The notes beneath the pieces were generated by a model that was given only the letters and a program-made list of their open reading frames with translations, was not told the DNA's origin and did not search any database. The position numbers and the translations under genes are program-made. Positions 48,680-55,837 of a stretch of 64,000 nucleotides of DNA are shown in pieces (the first letter of the stretch is position 1; every line of letters starts with the position of its first letter). Source of the stretch: Rathayibacter tritici (GTDB lineage Bacteria; Actinomycetota; Actinomycetes; Actinomycetales; Microbacteriaceae); assembly GCF_002932875.1 (NCBI RefSeq), contig NZ_PSWS01000058.1, positions 186,001-250,000 on the forward strand, in the 5' to 3' direction.

Positions 48680-51349
48680 TCAGTGCGCCGCGACATCCCA
48701 GTCGGCTCCGTGGCCCACCTGTACCTCGAGCGGGACGCTCAGGTCGGCGGCCCCCGCCATCCGGTTGCGGACGATCGCCTCCAGCGGCTCCTCCTCGCCG
48801 GGAGCGACGTCGAAGATCAGCTCGTCGTGCACCTGGAGGAGCATGCGCGAGCCGAGGCCGCGCTCGTCGAGGTCGGACTGCACGCCGATCATCGCGCGCT
48901 TCATGATGTCGGCGGCCGAGCCCTGGATGGGCGAGTTCAGCGCCGCGCGCTCGGCGTTGTCGCGGAGCACGCGGTTCGCGCTCTGTAGCTCGGGGAACGG
49001 GCGGCGGCGCCCGAAGATCGTCTCGGTGTAGCCCGTCTCGCGGGCCTGCTCGACGACGCTGCGGAGGTAGTCGCGCACGGCGCCGAAGCGGACGAAGTAG
49101 TCGGTCATCAGCTGCTTGGCCTCGGCGCTCGAGATCCGCAGCTGCTTGGACAGGCCGAAGGCGCTCAGGCCGTAGGCGAGACCGTAGGACATCGCCTTCA
49201 CCTTGTTGCGCATGGCGGACGTGACCTCGCCCGGCTCGACGCCGAAGATCCGCGAGCCGACGAACCGGTGCAGGTCCTCGCCGGAGTGGAAGGCCTCGAT
49301 CAGCCCTGCGTCGCCGGAGAGGTGCGCCATGATCCGCATCTCGATCTGCGAGTAGTCGGCGGTGAGCAGGGTACTCGCCTCCGCTCCGTGCACGAAGGCG
49401 GTGCGGATGCGGCGGCCGACCTCGCTGCGGACGGGGATGTTCTGCAGGTTCGGGTCGTTGGAGGAGATGCGTCCGGTGGCGGTGCCGGTCTGGTCGTAGC
49501 TGGTATGGATCCGGCCGTCGGTGGTGACCGACTTCTCGAGGGTCTCGATGATCTGCTTGAGCTTTGTCGCGTCGCGGTGCTCGAGCAGCAGGCCGAGGAA
49601 CGGGTGCGGATGGGACTCCTGGAGGTCGGCCAGGGCGGACGCGTCGGTGGTGTAGCCCGTCTTCGTCGCCCGGGTCCGGGGCATGTCGAGCTCCTCGAAG
49701 AGGACCTGCTGCAACTGCTTCGGCGAGCCGAGGTTCATTTCGTGACCGATCTCGGCGAAGGCGCGGCTCGCGAGGTCGGCGGCCGAGGTGGTCAGCTCGC
49801 CCCGGAGGCGCGCGAGCACCTCGGCGTCGATCGCAACGCCGGTGAGCTCCATCGTCGCGAGCACCTGCACGATCGGCAGCTCGATGTCGACGAGCACCGA
49901 CAGCATCCCCTCGCCCAGACGCTCGCGGAGCGGCGCGACGAGCCGGTAGGCGTACCAGGCCTCGGTCGCCGGGCCCATCGGCTCGACGGTGGGGACGAGC
50001 TGGTTCGGGTCTCCCTGCGCCATCGTCTCGTCGAGGTGCTGCGCGACCTGGGCCGAGAGGGTGGCCGGGTGGCCGGTCGGCTGCAGGAGCCAGGAGGCGA
50101 CGCGGGTGTCGAACTCGAGGCCCGCGACGGGGAGGGCTGCGCGGCGCAGCGCCTTGATCTGGGGCTTGGCGTCGGCGAAGTACTTGGGTGCGGGGCCGGC
50201 CAGCCATTCTTCGAGCGCGGTGTAGTCGGGCCGCTCAGCGGCCCACGGCACGAACGCCGTCTCCTTCTCGACCGCGAGACCGACGCCCTCGAGTCCGTCC
50301 GCTCCGAGCTGCACCTGAACGGCGACGGGCGCGGTGCCCTGCGACGAGACGCGGTCGAGCCAGTGCGCGAGCTCCTCGTCGACCAGGGTGCGGACGGCGG
50401 GGGCGGAGGTCGTGACCACGTCGCCCGCCAGAGCCGCGGCGGCGCCGTCGACGCCCTCCTCCGCGGCGATCGTCAGCACCCGCTCCTGGAGCGTCTTGAA
50501 CTCCAGGCGGCTGAAGATCTCGCGCACCGCGTCCGGATCGATCGGCCGCCGAGTGAGGTCGTGCGGACCGAGCGGCAGCTCGACATCGGTCACGAGGCGA
50601 TTGAGGCGGCGGTTGCGGAGTGCGTTCTCCTTCTGCTCGCGGAGCTTCTCGCCGACGACGCCCTTGATGTCGTCGGCGTGGGCGATGATGTCGGCCACCG
50701 TGCCGTACTGAGTGACCCACTTGGCGGCCGTCTTGGGGCCGACCTTGTCGACTCCGGGCAGGTTGTCGCTCGTCTCACCAACGAGAGCCGCGATCTCGGG
50801 GTACTGGTGCGGCTCGACACCGTACTTCTCGAACACCTTGTCACGGTCGTAGCGCGTGAGCTGCGAGACGCCCTGAGTGGAGGGGTAGAGCAGGGTGACC
50901 TCGGGGGTCACCAGCTGGATGGTGTCGCGGTCGCCCGAGACGACCAGCACCCGGAAGCCGGCCTCGGCGCCCTGGCGCGCGAGGGTGGCGAGGATATCGT
51001 CGGCCTCGAAGTCCTCCTTCGAGACGGTGCGGATGTTCATCGCGTGCAGCGCCTCCTCGAGGAGGGGGACCTGGCCCGTGAACTCGGGCGGAGTCTCGCC
51101 GCGGGTGCCCTTGTACTCGGGGTACTCCCGGGTGCGGAACGAGTAGCGGGAGATGTCGAACGCGACGCCGAGGTGGGTCGGCTTCTCGTTCTTGAGCAGC
51201 AGGATCAGCATCGACAGGAAACCGTGGATGGCATTCGTGTGCTGGCCCTCGCGGGTCTGGAAGCTGTCGACCGGGAGAGCGTAGAACGCCCGGAACGCCA
51301 GGGAATGGCCGTCGACGAGCAGGAGGGTAGGCTGTTCCGGATCTGACAC
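48680..51349 (-). CDS. polA: DNA polymerase I
   Basis: An 889-residue PolA. The 5'-3' exonuclease occupies residues ~1-300 (LLVDGHSLAFRAFYALPVDS, VALVGETSDNLPGVDKVGPK). The middle domain resembles the 3'-5' exonuclease but its first motif reads VAVQVQLGADGLEGVGLAVE without the DxE pair, so proofreading is probably lost. The polymerase domain has DYSQIEMRIMAHLSGDAGLI (motif A), RNKVKAMSYGLAYGLSAFGL (motif B) and LQVHDELIFDV (motif C). It fills repair gaps, including those left by UvrABC. The GTG at 51349 lies 6 nt behind TAGTCT, so the mRNA is probably leaderless. Confidence 0.97.
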   Translation of the reverse strand: MSDPEQPTLLLVDGHSLAFRAFYALPVDSFQTREGQHTNAIHGFLSMLILLLKNEKPTHLGVAFDISRYSFRTREYPEYKGTRGETPPEFTGQVPLLEEALHAMNIRTVSKEDFEADDILATLARQGAEAGFRVLVVSGDRDTIQLVTPEVTLLYPSTQGVSQLTRYDRDKVFEKYGVEPHQYPEIAALVGETSDNLPGVDKVGPKTAAKWVTQYGTVADIIAHADDIKGVVGEKLREQKENALRNRRLNRLVTDVELPLGPHDLTRRPIDPDAVREIFSRLEFKTLQERVLTIAAEEGVDGAAAALAGDVVTTSAPAVRTLVDEELAHWLDRVSSQGTAPVAVQVQLGADGLEGVGLAVEKETAFVPWAAERPDYTALEEWLAGPAPKYFADAKPQIKALRRAALPVAGLEFDTRVASWLLQPTGHPATLSAQVAQHLDETMAQGDPNQLVPTVEPMGPATEAWYAYRLVAPLRERLGEGMLSVLVDIELPIVQVLATMELTGVAIDAEVLARLRGELTTSAADLASRAFAEIGHEMNLGSPKQLQQVLFEELDMPRTRATKTGYTTDASALADLQESHPHPFLGLLLEHRDATKLKQIIETLEKSVTTDGRIHTSYDQTGTATGRISSNDPNLQNIPVRSEVGRRIRTAFVHGAEASTLLTADYSQIEMRIMAHLSGDAGLIEAFHSGEDLHRFVGSRIFGVEPGEVTSAMRNKVKAMSYGLAYGLSAFGLSKQLRISSAEAKQLMTDYFVRFGAVRDYLRSVVEQARETGYTETIFGRRRPFPELQSANRVLRDNAERAALNSPIQGSAADIMKRAMIGVQSDLDERGLGSRMLLQVHDELIFDVAPGEEEPLEAIVRNRMAGAADLSVPLEVQVGHGADWDVAAH

Positions 51350-51355
51350 ACGGCC

Positions 51356-51361
51356 AGACTA
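51356..51361 (-). promoter_or_regulatory. polA: -10 element of polA (leaderless)
   Basis: TAGTCT on the minus strand, GGCCGT, then the GTG at 51349. Confidence 0.55.
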
Positions 51362-51440
51362 CACAGCGCCTCCGACACCGGATCGGCCCGCTCGCGCCCG
51401 CCGATCAGGGCCGCTCCGAGGCTCCAGCACGAGGAGCGAC

Positions 51441-51887
51441 GTGACCGAGCCGACCCCCAGCACGACCGCCTGGATCCGCCCGCCAGGACTCGACCTGGAT
51501 GCCGGGATCGGCCGCGGCATGGGCGAGCTCGCCGAGCGGATGGGCATCCTCTGGCACGAGCTCACTCCGCAGCACTCGGTCGCCTCGATGCCGGTCGAGG
51601 GCAACCGGCAGCCGTTCGGCATCCTGCATGGCGGCGCGCACGTGGTGCTGGCGGAGTCGATGGGCTCGATCGCGGCGAATGTGCATGCGGGCGAGGGGCG
51701 GCTTGCGATGGGCATCGAGCTGAACGCGAGCCACAGCCGCTCCGTCCGGTCGGGCTTCGTGATTGCCACCTGCGACGCGCTCCACCTCGGCTCCACCCTC
51801 GCCACGCACGAGATCGTCGTCCGCGATCAGGAGGGGCGCCGCCTCTCCACTGTCCGAATCACCACCATCATCCGCGACGCCCGGTGA
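51441..51887 (+). CDS. hotdog-fold thioesterase (PaaI/YbdB type)
   Basis: A 148-residue single hotdog domain. The signature FGILHGGAHVVLAESMGSIA (GxLHGG with the downstream Glu/Ser region) marks PaaI/EntH-like acyl-CoA thioesterases. The N-terminal WHELTPQHSVASMPVEGNRQ and the VIATCDALHLGSTLATHEIV strand fit. The likely substrate is a small aromatic or acyl-CoA, for example 1,4-dihydroxy-2-naphthoyl-CoA in menaquinone synthesis. GAGGAG lies just before the GTG. It is divergent from polA. Confidence 0.9.
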   Translation: MTEPTPSTTAWIRPPGLDLDAGIGRGMGELAERMGILWHELTPQHSVASMPVEGNRQPFGILHGGAHVVLAESMGSIAANVHAGEGRLAMGIELNASHSRSVRSGFVIATCDALHLGSTLATHEIVVRDQEGRRLSTVRITTIIRDAR

Positions 51888-51898
51888 CGGAGCACAGT

Positions 51899-52030
51899 CA
51901 GCCCGTAGCGCGGGAGCGGAGGGTGAGGAGCACGCCAAGGACGGCGACGACGCCCGCCGTCGACAGCGAGACGGCCGGGGCACTCGGCGCTGTCAAGCGA
52001 CAGCCGACGACTGTGCCCGTCCCCGTCCAA
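51899..52030 (-). pseudogene. possible C-terminal membrane-anchor relic
   Basis: One minus-strand frame reads a Pro/Ala stretch then SLSTAGVVAVLGVLLTLRS and a short basic tail before a stop at 51899. It looks like the C-terminal membrane anchor of a surface protein, with no usable start upstream and no partner domain. It is short and may be chance. Confidence 0.2.
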
Positions 52031-52035
52031 GGGGC

Positions 52036-52041
52036 GACACT
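52036..52041 (+). promoter_or_regulatory. -10-like element of the pdxH-like gene
   Basis: GACACT, GGGCGG, then the ATG at 52048. The first base deviates from the TAnnnT pattern. Confidence 0.35.
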
Positions 52042-52047
52042 GGGCGG

Positions 52048-52719
52048 ATGAGCCTTCGCCTACTCCTCAAGAGCCTTCCGTCCATGCCCTCCGAGTTGCC
52101 TTCGTTCGATGCCGAGGCGGCCCCGGCCGATCCGATCCAGCTTTTCGGGCAGTGGCTCGAGGAGGCGAAGGACGCGGGGCAGCTCCTCCCCCACGGCGCC
52201 ACGGTGTCCACCGCCGCCGCCGACGGCACCGTCTCGGCACGCGTGTTGGTGCTGCGCGAGATCGACGAGGCCGGGTGGGCCTTCTCGACACACGCGTCCA
52301 GCCCGAAGGGGCGAGACATGGAGGAGAACCCGCACGCCGCGCTGACCTTCTTCTGGCCGGTGCAGGGCCGGCAGGTCCGCGTGGAGGGCCGCGTCCAGCG
52401 CGCCAGTGCGCAGGAGTCGGCCGACGACTTCCGCCGCCGCTCCGAGGCTGCGCGCACGGCGCTCCTCGTCGGACGCCAGAGCGAGCCGATGCGCAGCGCT
52501 GAGGACTTCGGTCTCGTCACGCTGCAGACCAGCGTCGCCGTGAGCTGCTCCCCCGCCACGCTCGACCGCGACTGGGCCGTCTACCGGGTGATTCCCGAGC
52601 GGATCGAGTTCTGGCAGGGCTCGGCCGCCCCCGAGCAGGACCACACCCGCCTCGAGTACCGCCCGGGAACGACGGAGGCGGGCGGCTCCCGCTGGGAGCG
52701 CACCCGCCTGTGGCCCTGA
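52048..52719 (+). CDS. pdxH: pyridoxamine 5'-phosphate oxidase family protein (PdxH-like)
   Basis: A 223-residue FMN-binding split-barrel protein. In order: DPIQLFGQWLEEAKDAGQLL, VSARVLVLREIDEAGWAFST, SSPKGRDMEENPHAALTFFW with the FMN-binding Arg/Lys, RQVRVEGRVQRASAQESADD, and VIPERIEFWQGSAAPEQDH. The family oxidises pyridoxine or pyridoxamine phosphate to PLP. The usual C-terminal RLxP end is WERTRLWP here. This divergence leaves open whether it is the true PdxH or a relative with other substrates. The ATG at 52048 is probably leaderless. It converges on the ANTAR gene with a 9-bp gap. Confidence 0.82.
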   Translation: MSLRLLLKSLPSMPSELPSFDAEAAPADPIQLFGQWLEEAKDAGQLLPHGATVSTAAADGTVSARVLVLREIDEAGWAFSTHASSPKGRDMEENPHAALTFFWPVQGRQVRVEGRVQRASAQESADDFRRRSEAARTALLVGRQSEPMRSAEDFGLVTLQTSVAVSCSPATLDRDWAVYRVIPERIEFWQGSAAPEQDHTRLEYRPGTTEAGGSRWERTRLWP

Positions 52720-52728
52720 GGCCGAGAG

Positions 52729-53337
52729 CTACGCCTTCTTGATGCTGAGCTGCTCGATGATCGCCTGGGCGACGTCGTGCATGGTGAGGCGGCGGTCCAT
52801 CGATGCCTTCTGGATCCACCGGAACGCCTCGGGCTCGGTGAGGCCCATCTTCTCGTTCAGCAGGCCCTTGGCGCGGTCGACGAGCTTGCGAGTCTCGAAG
52901 CGCTCGACCATGTCGGCGACCTCGGCCTCGAGAGTGAGGATCTGGGCGTAGCGCGAGAGAGCGATCTCGATCGCGGGCAGCAGGTCGTTCGGAGTGAACG
53001 GCTTCACCACATAGGCGAGCGCTCCGGCCTCGCTCGCGCGCTCCACGAGCTCCTTCTGGCTGAAGGCCGTGAGCAGGACGACCGGCGCGATGTGGGCCTT
53101 CGACAGGCGCTCGGCCGCCGAGATGCCGTCGAGCTGGGGCATCTTGACGTCCATGATGACGAGATCGGGGCGCAGCTCGGTGGCGAGAGCCACAGCGGTC
53201 TCGCCGTCGCCCGCCTCACCGACCACCTCGAAGCCGTTGTCGCGGAGAATCTCCACGATGTCGAGGCGGATGAGGGATTCGTCTTCGGCGACGACGACCC
53301 GACGGGGCGCGGTCGACGAGGGTTCCTGGTCAGTCAC
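52729..53337 (-). CDS. ANTAR-domain response regulator (PdtaR-like)
   Basis: A 202-residue two-domain regulator. The receiver (VVVAEDESLIRLDIVEILRD) has the acidic pair and the phospho-acceptor Asp in LVIMDVKMPQLDGISA, Thr in VVLLTAFSQKEL and Lys in AYVVKPFTPND. A coiled linker leads to the ANTAR RNA-binding domain (LVDRAKGLLNEKMGLTEPEA, then WIQKASMDRRLTMHDVAQAI). ANTAR proteins bind paired RNA hairpins to prevent termination. The mycobacterial orthologue PdtaR works with the PdtaS kinase; no kinase is in this window. The GTG at 53337 is 7 nt behind TAGGCT. Confidence 0.93.
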   Translation of the reverse strand: MTDQEPSSTAPRRVVVAEDESLIRLDIVEILRDNGFEVVGEAGDGETAVALATELRPDLVIMDVKMPQLDGISAAERLSKAHIAPVVLLTAFSQKELVERASEAGALAYVVKPFTPNDLLPAIEIALSRYAQILTLEAEVADMVERFETRKLVDRAKGLLNEKMGLTEPEAFRWIQKASMDRRLTMHDVAQAIIEQLSIKKA

Positions 53338-53344
53338 GCCGATG

Positions 53345-53350
53345 AGCCTA
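53345..53350 (-). promoter_or_regulatory. -10 element of the ANTAR regulator (leaderless)
   Basis: TAGGCT on the minus strand, CATCGGC, then the GTG at 53337. Confidence 0.5.
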
Positions 53351-53353
53351 CGG

Positions 53354-53359
53354 TATTCT
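53354..53359 (+). promoter_or_regulatory. -10 element of tRNA-Leu
   Basis: TATTCT, 17 nt before the first tRNA base. It overlaps the region that would hold the -35 of the divergent ANTAR promoter. Confidence 0.55.
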
Positions 53360-53376
53360 CGACGAGCTGGTGATGA

Positions 53377-53459
53377 GCCGGTGTGGCGGAATGGCAGACG
53401 CGGGGCACTCAAAATGCTCTGCCCGAGAGGGCGTGTGGGTTCGAGTCCCACCACCGGTA
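53377..53459 (+). tRNA. tRNA-Leu (anticodon CAA)
   Basis: An 83-nt class II tRNA. Acceptor arms are GCCGGTG and CACCGGT (one G-U), the anticodon stem GGGCA/TGCTC encloses CTCAAAA, giving anticodon CAA for UUG codons, and the variable arm is GCCC-GAGA-GGGC. The T arm is GTGGG-TTCGAGT-CCCAC. The discriminator base is A. The CCA end is not encoded, so it must be added. UUG is a rare codon in such a GC-rich genome. Confidence 0.95.
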
Positions 53460-53533
53460 CCCAGACGGCGTGCCTGGCGATACCGTGGCGCGTGACGGGC
53501 GCGCCGACCTCTGCGGCGCCGCCCGAGTAGCGG

Positions 53534-53638
53534 TCAGCGGGACAGCGGCAGGCTGCCCGCCAGCCATGCGACCTGCCGCTTCGCCCCGGCGAGGACGACG
53601 CCCACGGCGCCGTGCTCCTCCGTCCGGGCGTTCGCCAT
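53534..53638 (-). pseudogene. possible short relic or small ORF
   Basis: A 34-codon frame (starting MANARTEEHGAVGVVLAG, ending WLAGSLPLSR) with nearly all codons ending in G or C. The coding-like bias runs about 40 more bases upstream of the ATG to a stop. It is unlike any family I recognise. It lies between tRNA-Leu and the DUF427 gene in an otherwise empty 280 bp. Confidence 0.25.
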
Positions 53639-53738
53639 CGCCGCGGTAGAGGAGTCGTAGTCGCGTGCCGCTTGAGCTCCCCGGCCTCACACCGCGACGT
53701 CGCGCCGGCGTCCCGGGAACGGCGCTCCCGAGCGCTGG

Positions 53739-54230
53739 TCACCAGAACATGGTGCCCGGCGAGCCCTTGAACGGGCCCACCACGCGCGCAGTAATCCAGC
53801 CGCCGTAGAAGTCGCCCGGCTGCGGCTGGACCGTCTCGCCGGCGACGGTGCAGGAGTCCATCCGGCCGGGGTACAGGGCGACCGTGTCGACGAGCGCCTC
53901 GAACCCGGCCATCGGCTCGAGGTAGGTCCAGCCCGCCGCCTCGGCGATCGCTCCTCCTCCGCCCCTGACCGTGAGGTAGGACGCGGCGCCCTTGAACTCG
54001 CAAATGCTGCGGCCGGGCGCCGGTTCGAGCGCTCCCGGCGCGAACGAGGACACGGGGAGGTAGTAGACGGGCGGGTGGCTCGTCTCGAGAACGCGGAGGG
54101 CGTCGGTGGTCTCGGCGACGACGACTCCGCCCAGCGTGACGACGACGTGCTCCGAGGTGGCTTCGACCCTGGGCGGTCGCGGGTAGTCCCAGACGGATTC
54201 TTGGCCCTCTGCGGGCGGCACACGCTTCAT
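53739..54230 (-). CDS. DUF427 domain protein
   Basis: A 163-residue protein with the DUF427 hallmark: ESVWDYPRPPRVEATSEHVV, followed by VVVAETTDALRVLETSHPPV, YYLPVSSFAPGALEPAPGRS with CEFKGAASYLTV, then WTYLEPMAGFEALVDTVALY. The fold is a small beta-rich domain; no enzymatic role is established. The ATG at 54230 is chosen because TAGCGT lies 7 nt upstream, in preference to upstream in-frame starts. Divergent from the DarT-like gene. Confidence 0.88.
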   Translation of the reverse strand: MKRVPPAEGQESVWDYPRPPRVEATSEHVVVTLGGVVVAETTDALRVLETSHPPVYYLPVSSFAPGALEPAPGRSICEFKGAASYLTVRGGGGAIAEAAGWTYLEPMAGFEALVDTVALYPGRMDSCTVAGETVQPQPGDFYGGWITARVVGPFKGSPGTMFW

Positions 54231-54237
54231 CCCGCTC

Positions 54238-54243
54238 ACGCTA
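54238..54243 (-). promoter_or_regulatory. -10 element of the DUF427 gene (leaderless)
   Basis: TAGCGT on the minus strand, GAGCGGG, then the ATG at 54230. Confidence 0.45.
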
Positions 54244-54397
54244 CGCGGCACCAAGCAGCCGTCCGCCGCCTCCCAGAGGATGCCCGGGCGGGCGCCGTCG
54301 CTCCGCTGATCGCCGCCGCCAGAACGCGCGGACGCCCTGGTCGCGTAACGTCGTCCTTGCGCCGGAACCCCGAGACCGCGCGCAGAAGGAATCCAGA

Positions 54398-55183
54398 GTG
54401 CCCACCGAATGCATCCACGGCCTCGACATCGCGCTCTGCGACGTCTGCTCCCCCGCCAAGCTCCCCGAGCCCGTGGGACGCGCCAGCCGTGCCCCCGCGC
54501 GCGTGCCGGGCACCTCCCGAGCGGCTACCGCCCGCGCCGCCGCTCGCGGTACGGTGCGCGAGAAGCCCCTGCCCGAGGTGGACATCGCCGCGCAGCGGAT
54601 CTACCACGTCACCCACCTCGACAACATCGAGGCGATCGTCGCCGCCGGTGCGATCCTGGCCGACCAGCAGCTCGTTGAGCGCCCCGCGGTCGACGTCAGC
54701 GCCGAAACGACCCGCGAGCACCGCCGTGCCGTGCAAGTGAAGGACGGCGTGAGCGTCGCCGGCTTCGTCCCCTTCTTCCTCTCGCCCGACGCCGCGCTCT
54801 GGGCCGACCTGCGCGGCGAGCGCGTCGCTCCGCACTGGTCGCCCAGCGCCCACGAGACCATGGCCTCGCAGTACGTCGTGCTGGTGGGCTCGCTCGCCTC
54901 GGCTCCCGTGCTCAGCGACGGAGACGCCTCCCACGTACTGACCCGCTTCACCGAGGGCGACGCCCTGGTGCGCACTATGGCCCGCCTCCTGGTCGACGAG
55001 CCGGCGCTGCGCAGCGCCGAGGCGCTCGTTCCCGAGCGCTTCCCGCTCGACGGCGTCGCCACGGTCGGAGTGGCCTCGGTCGCCGCGCGCAACCGCGTCA
55101 AGGCGCTGTTCGAGGGCGTCGACGCCTCGCCCCGCGTGGCCGTCTACCCGCCGTGGTTCCACCCGGTGGCCGCGGAGGAGTGA
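54398..55183 (+). CDS. DarT-like (DUF4433) protein with N-terminal Cys/His knuckle
   Basis: A 261-residue protein. Residues 5-17 hold a metal-knuckle pattern (Cys5-x-His7-x6-Cys14-x2-Cys17). A Pro/Ala/Arg linker (residues ~22-60) leads to a DUF4433/DarT domain: RIYHVTHLDNIEAIVAAG (His70, Asn76), VAGFVPFFLSPDAALW, QYVVLVGSLASAPVL and SAEALVPERFPLDG, where Glu208 matches the catalytic Glu of DarT. DarT toxins ADP-ribosylate thymidine in single-stranded DNA with NAD+. The cognate antitoxin DarG is not next to it. GTG start with AAGGA 7 nt upstream. Alternatively it is a DarT-fold protein with another nucleic acid target. Confidence 0.8.
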   Translation: MPTECIHGLDIALCDVCSPAKLPEPVGRASRAPARVPGTSRAATARAAARGTVREKPLPEVDIAAQRIYHVTHLDNIEAIVAAGAILADQQLVERPAVDVSAETTREHRRAVQVKDGVSVAGFVPFFLSPDAALWADLRGERVAPHWSPSAHETMASQYVVLVGSLASAPVLSDGDASHVLTRFTEGDALVRTMARLLVDEPALRSAEALVPERFPLDGVATVGVASVAARNRVKALFEGVDASPRVAVYPPWFHPVAAEE

Positions 55184-55190
55184 TCCGGGC

Positions 55191-55715
55191 CTAGTCGGCT
55201 TCGAGCAGGTCGAGGCGGTCGGCAAGGTAGCGACGCAGCGGCATCAAACCCTGGTCGCCGAGACCGGGCGCCCAGCGCACCAGCACCTCGGAGCCGCGCA
55301 GGACCAGCGGCTCCTCTCCCGCCTCGAGGGCGGCGGCGTCGAGCGCGAGGGGACGCCAGCCGTAGTTGACGATCTCGCCCTCCTGGAACGGGCCGTCGAA
55401 GGCGGCACGGCGGATCTCGCGCCGCGCCTCCTGCGACTCCGACTGATTGTTGGCGTGCAGCGGAGCGACGGCCCGCGTGACCGATCCGGTGGCGAACAGC
55501 TCGCCCTGGCGCCCGAGAAGGAGCACGCCCAGTCGCCAGGCCCGAGTCACCGGAGCCATCACGGGCTTGCGTCGGAAACCGAGGATCGCCCGCGGGATGC
55601 GCAGCTGTGCGAGGGCCTGATCGGCGACGCTGCGCGCCTCGAGCTCGGCGCACACCTCCCCGAGTAGCGCGGTCAGGGCGGCGACAGCCTGCTCGGCCCC
55701 GGGTGCTGCGGGCAT
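55191..55715 (-). CDS. conserved-looking hypothetical protein, convergent with the DarT-like gene
   Basis: A 174-residue soluble protein of no recognised family. The N-terminus is a helical segment (GAEQAVAALTALLGEVCAEL). A basic middle part (LRIPRAILGFRRKPVMAPVT, RAWRLGVLLLGRQGELFATG) leads to VNYGWRPLALDAAALEAGEE, a WAPG turn and a Leu/Arg-rich end. GAGGAGG precedes the ATG. It ends 7 bp from the end of the DarT-like gene on the opposite strand. Actinobacterial relatives are sometimes named glutaminase; the sequence does not show a glutaminase active site. Its convergence does not by itself suggest a toxin-antitoxin pair, because the two genes would not be co-transcribed. Confidence 0.8.
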   Translation of the reverse strand: MPAAPGAEQAVAALTALLGEVCAELEARSVADQALAQLRIPRAILGFRRKPVMAPVTRAWRLGVLLLGRQGELFATGSVTRAVAPLHANNQSESQEARREIRRAAFDGPFQEGEIVNYGWRPLALDAAALEAGEEPLVLRGSEVLVRWAPGLGDQGLMPLRRYLADRLDLLEAD

Positions 55716-55837
55716 CGCTCCTCCTCGTTGCGTGCCGCCAGCCTACGGGCGGCACCGGCGCCGGGCTCCCGCCCTCCGCACCGGCCTCGCCGCCGCGCAC
55801 CGCTAGCATCGCCTGACAACACTGAGGAGGACGAGCG

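Noticed and set aside
48680-50207. Extension of the DUF885 frame upstream of 48647, in the polA region
   Set aside because: It is a shadow of polA; the Arg/Pro-rich translation has no conserved content and the DUF885 start has its own -10 or ribosome-binding site.
54398-55715. DarT-like gene plus the 174-residue gene as a toxin-antitoxin operon
   Set aside because: They are convergent, not co-transcribed, and the second protein has no macro domain.
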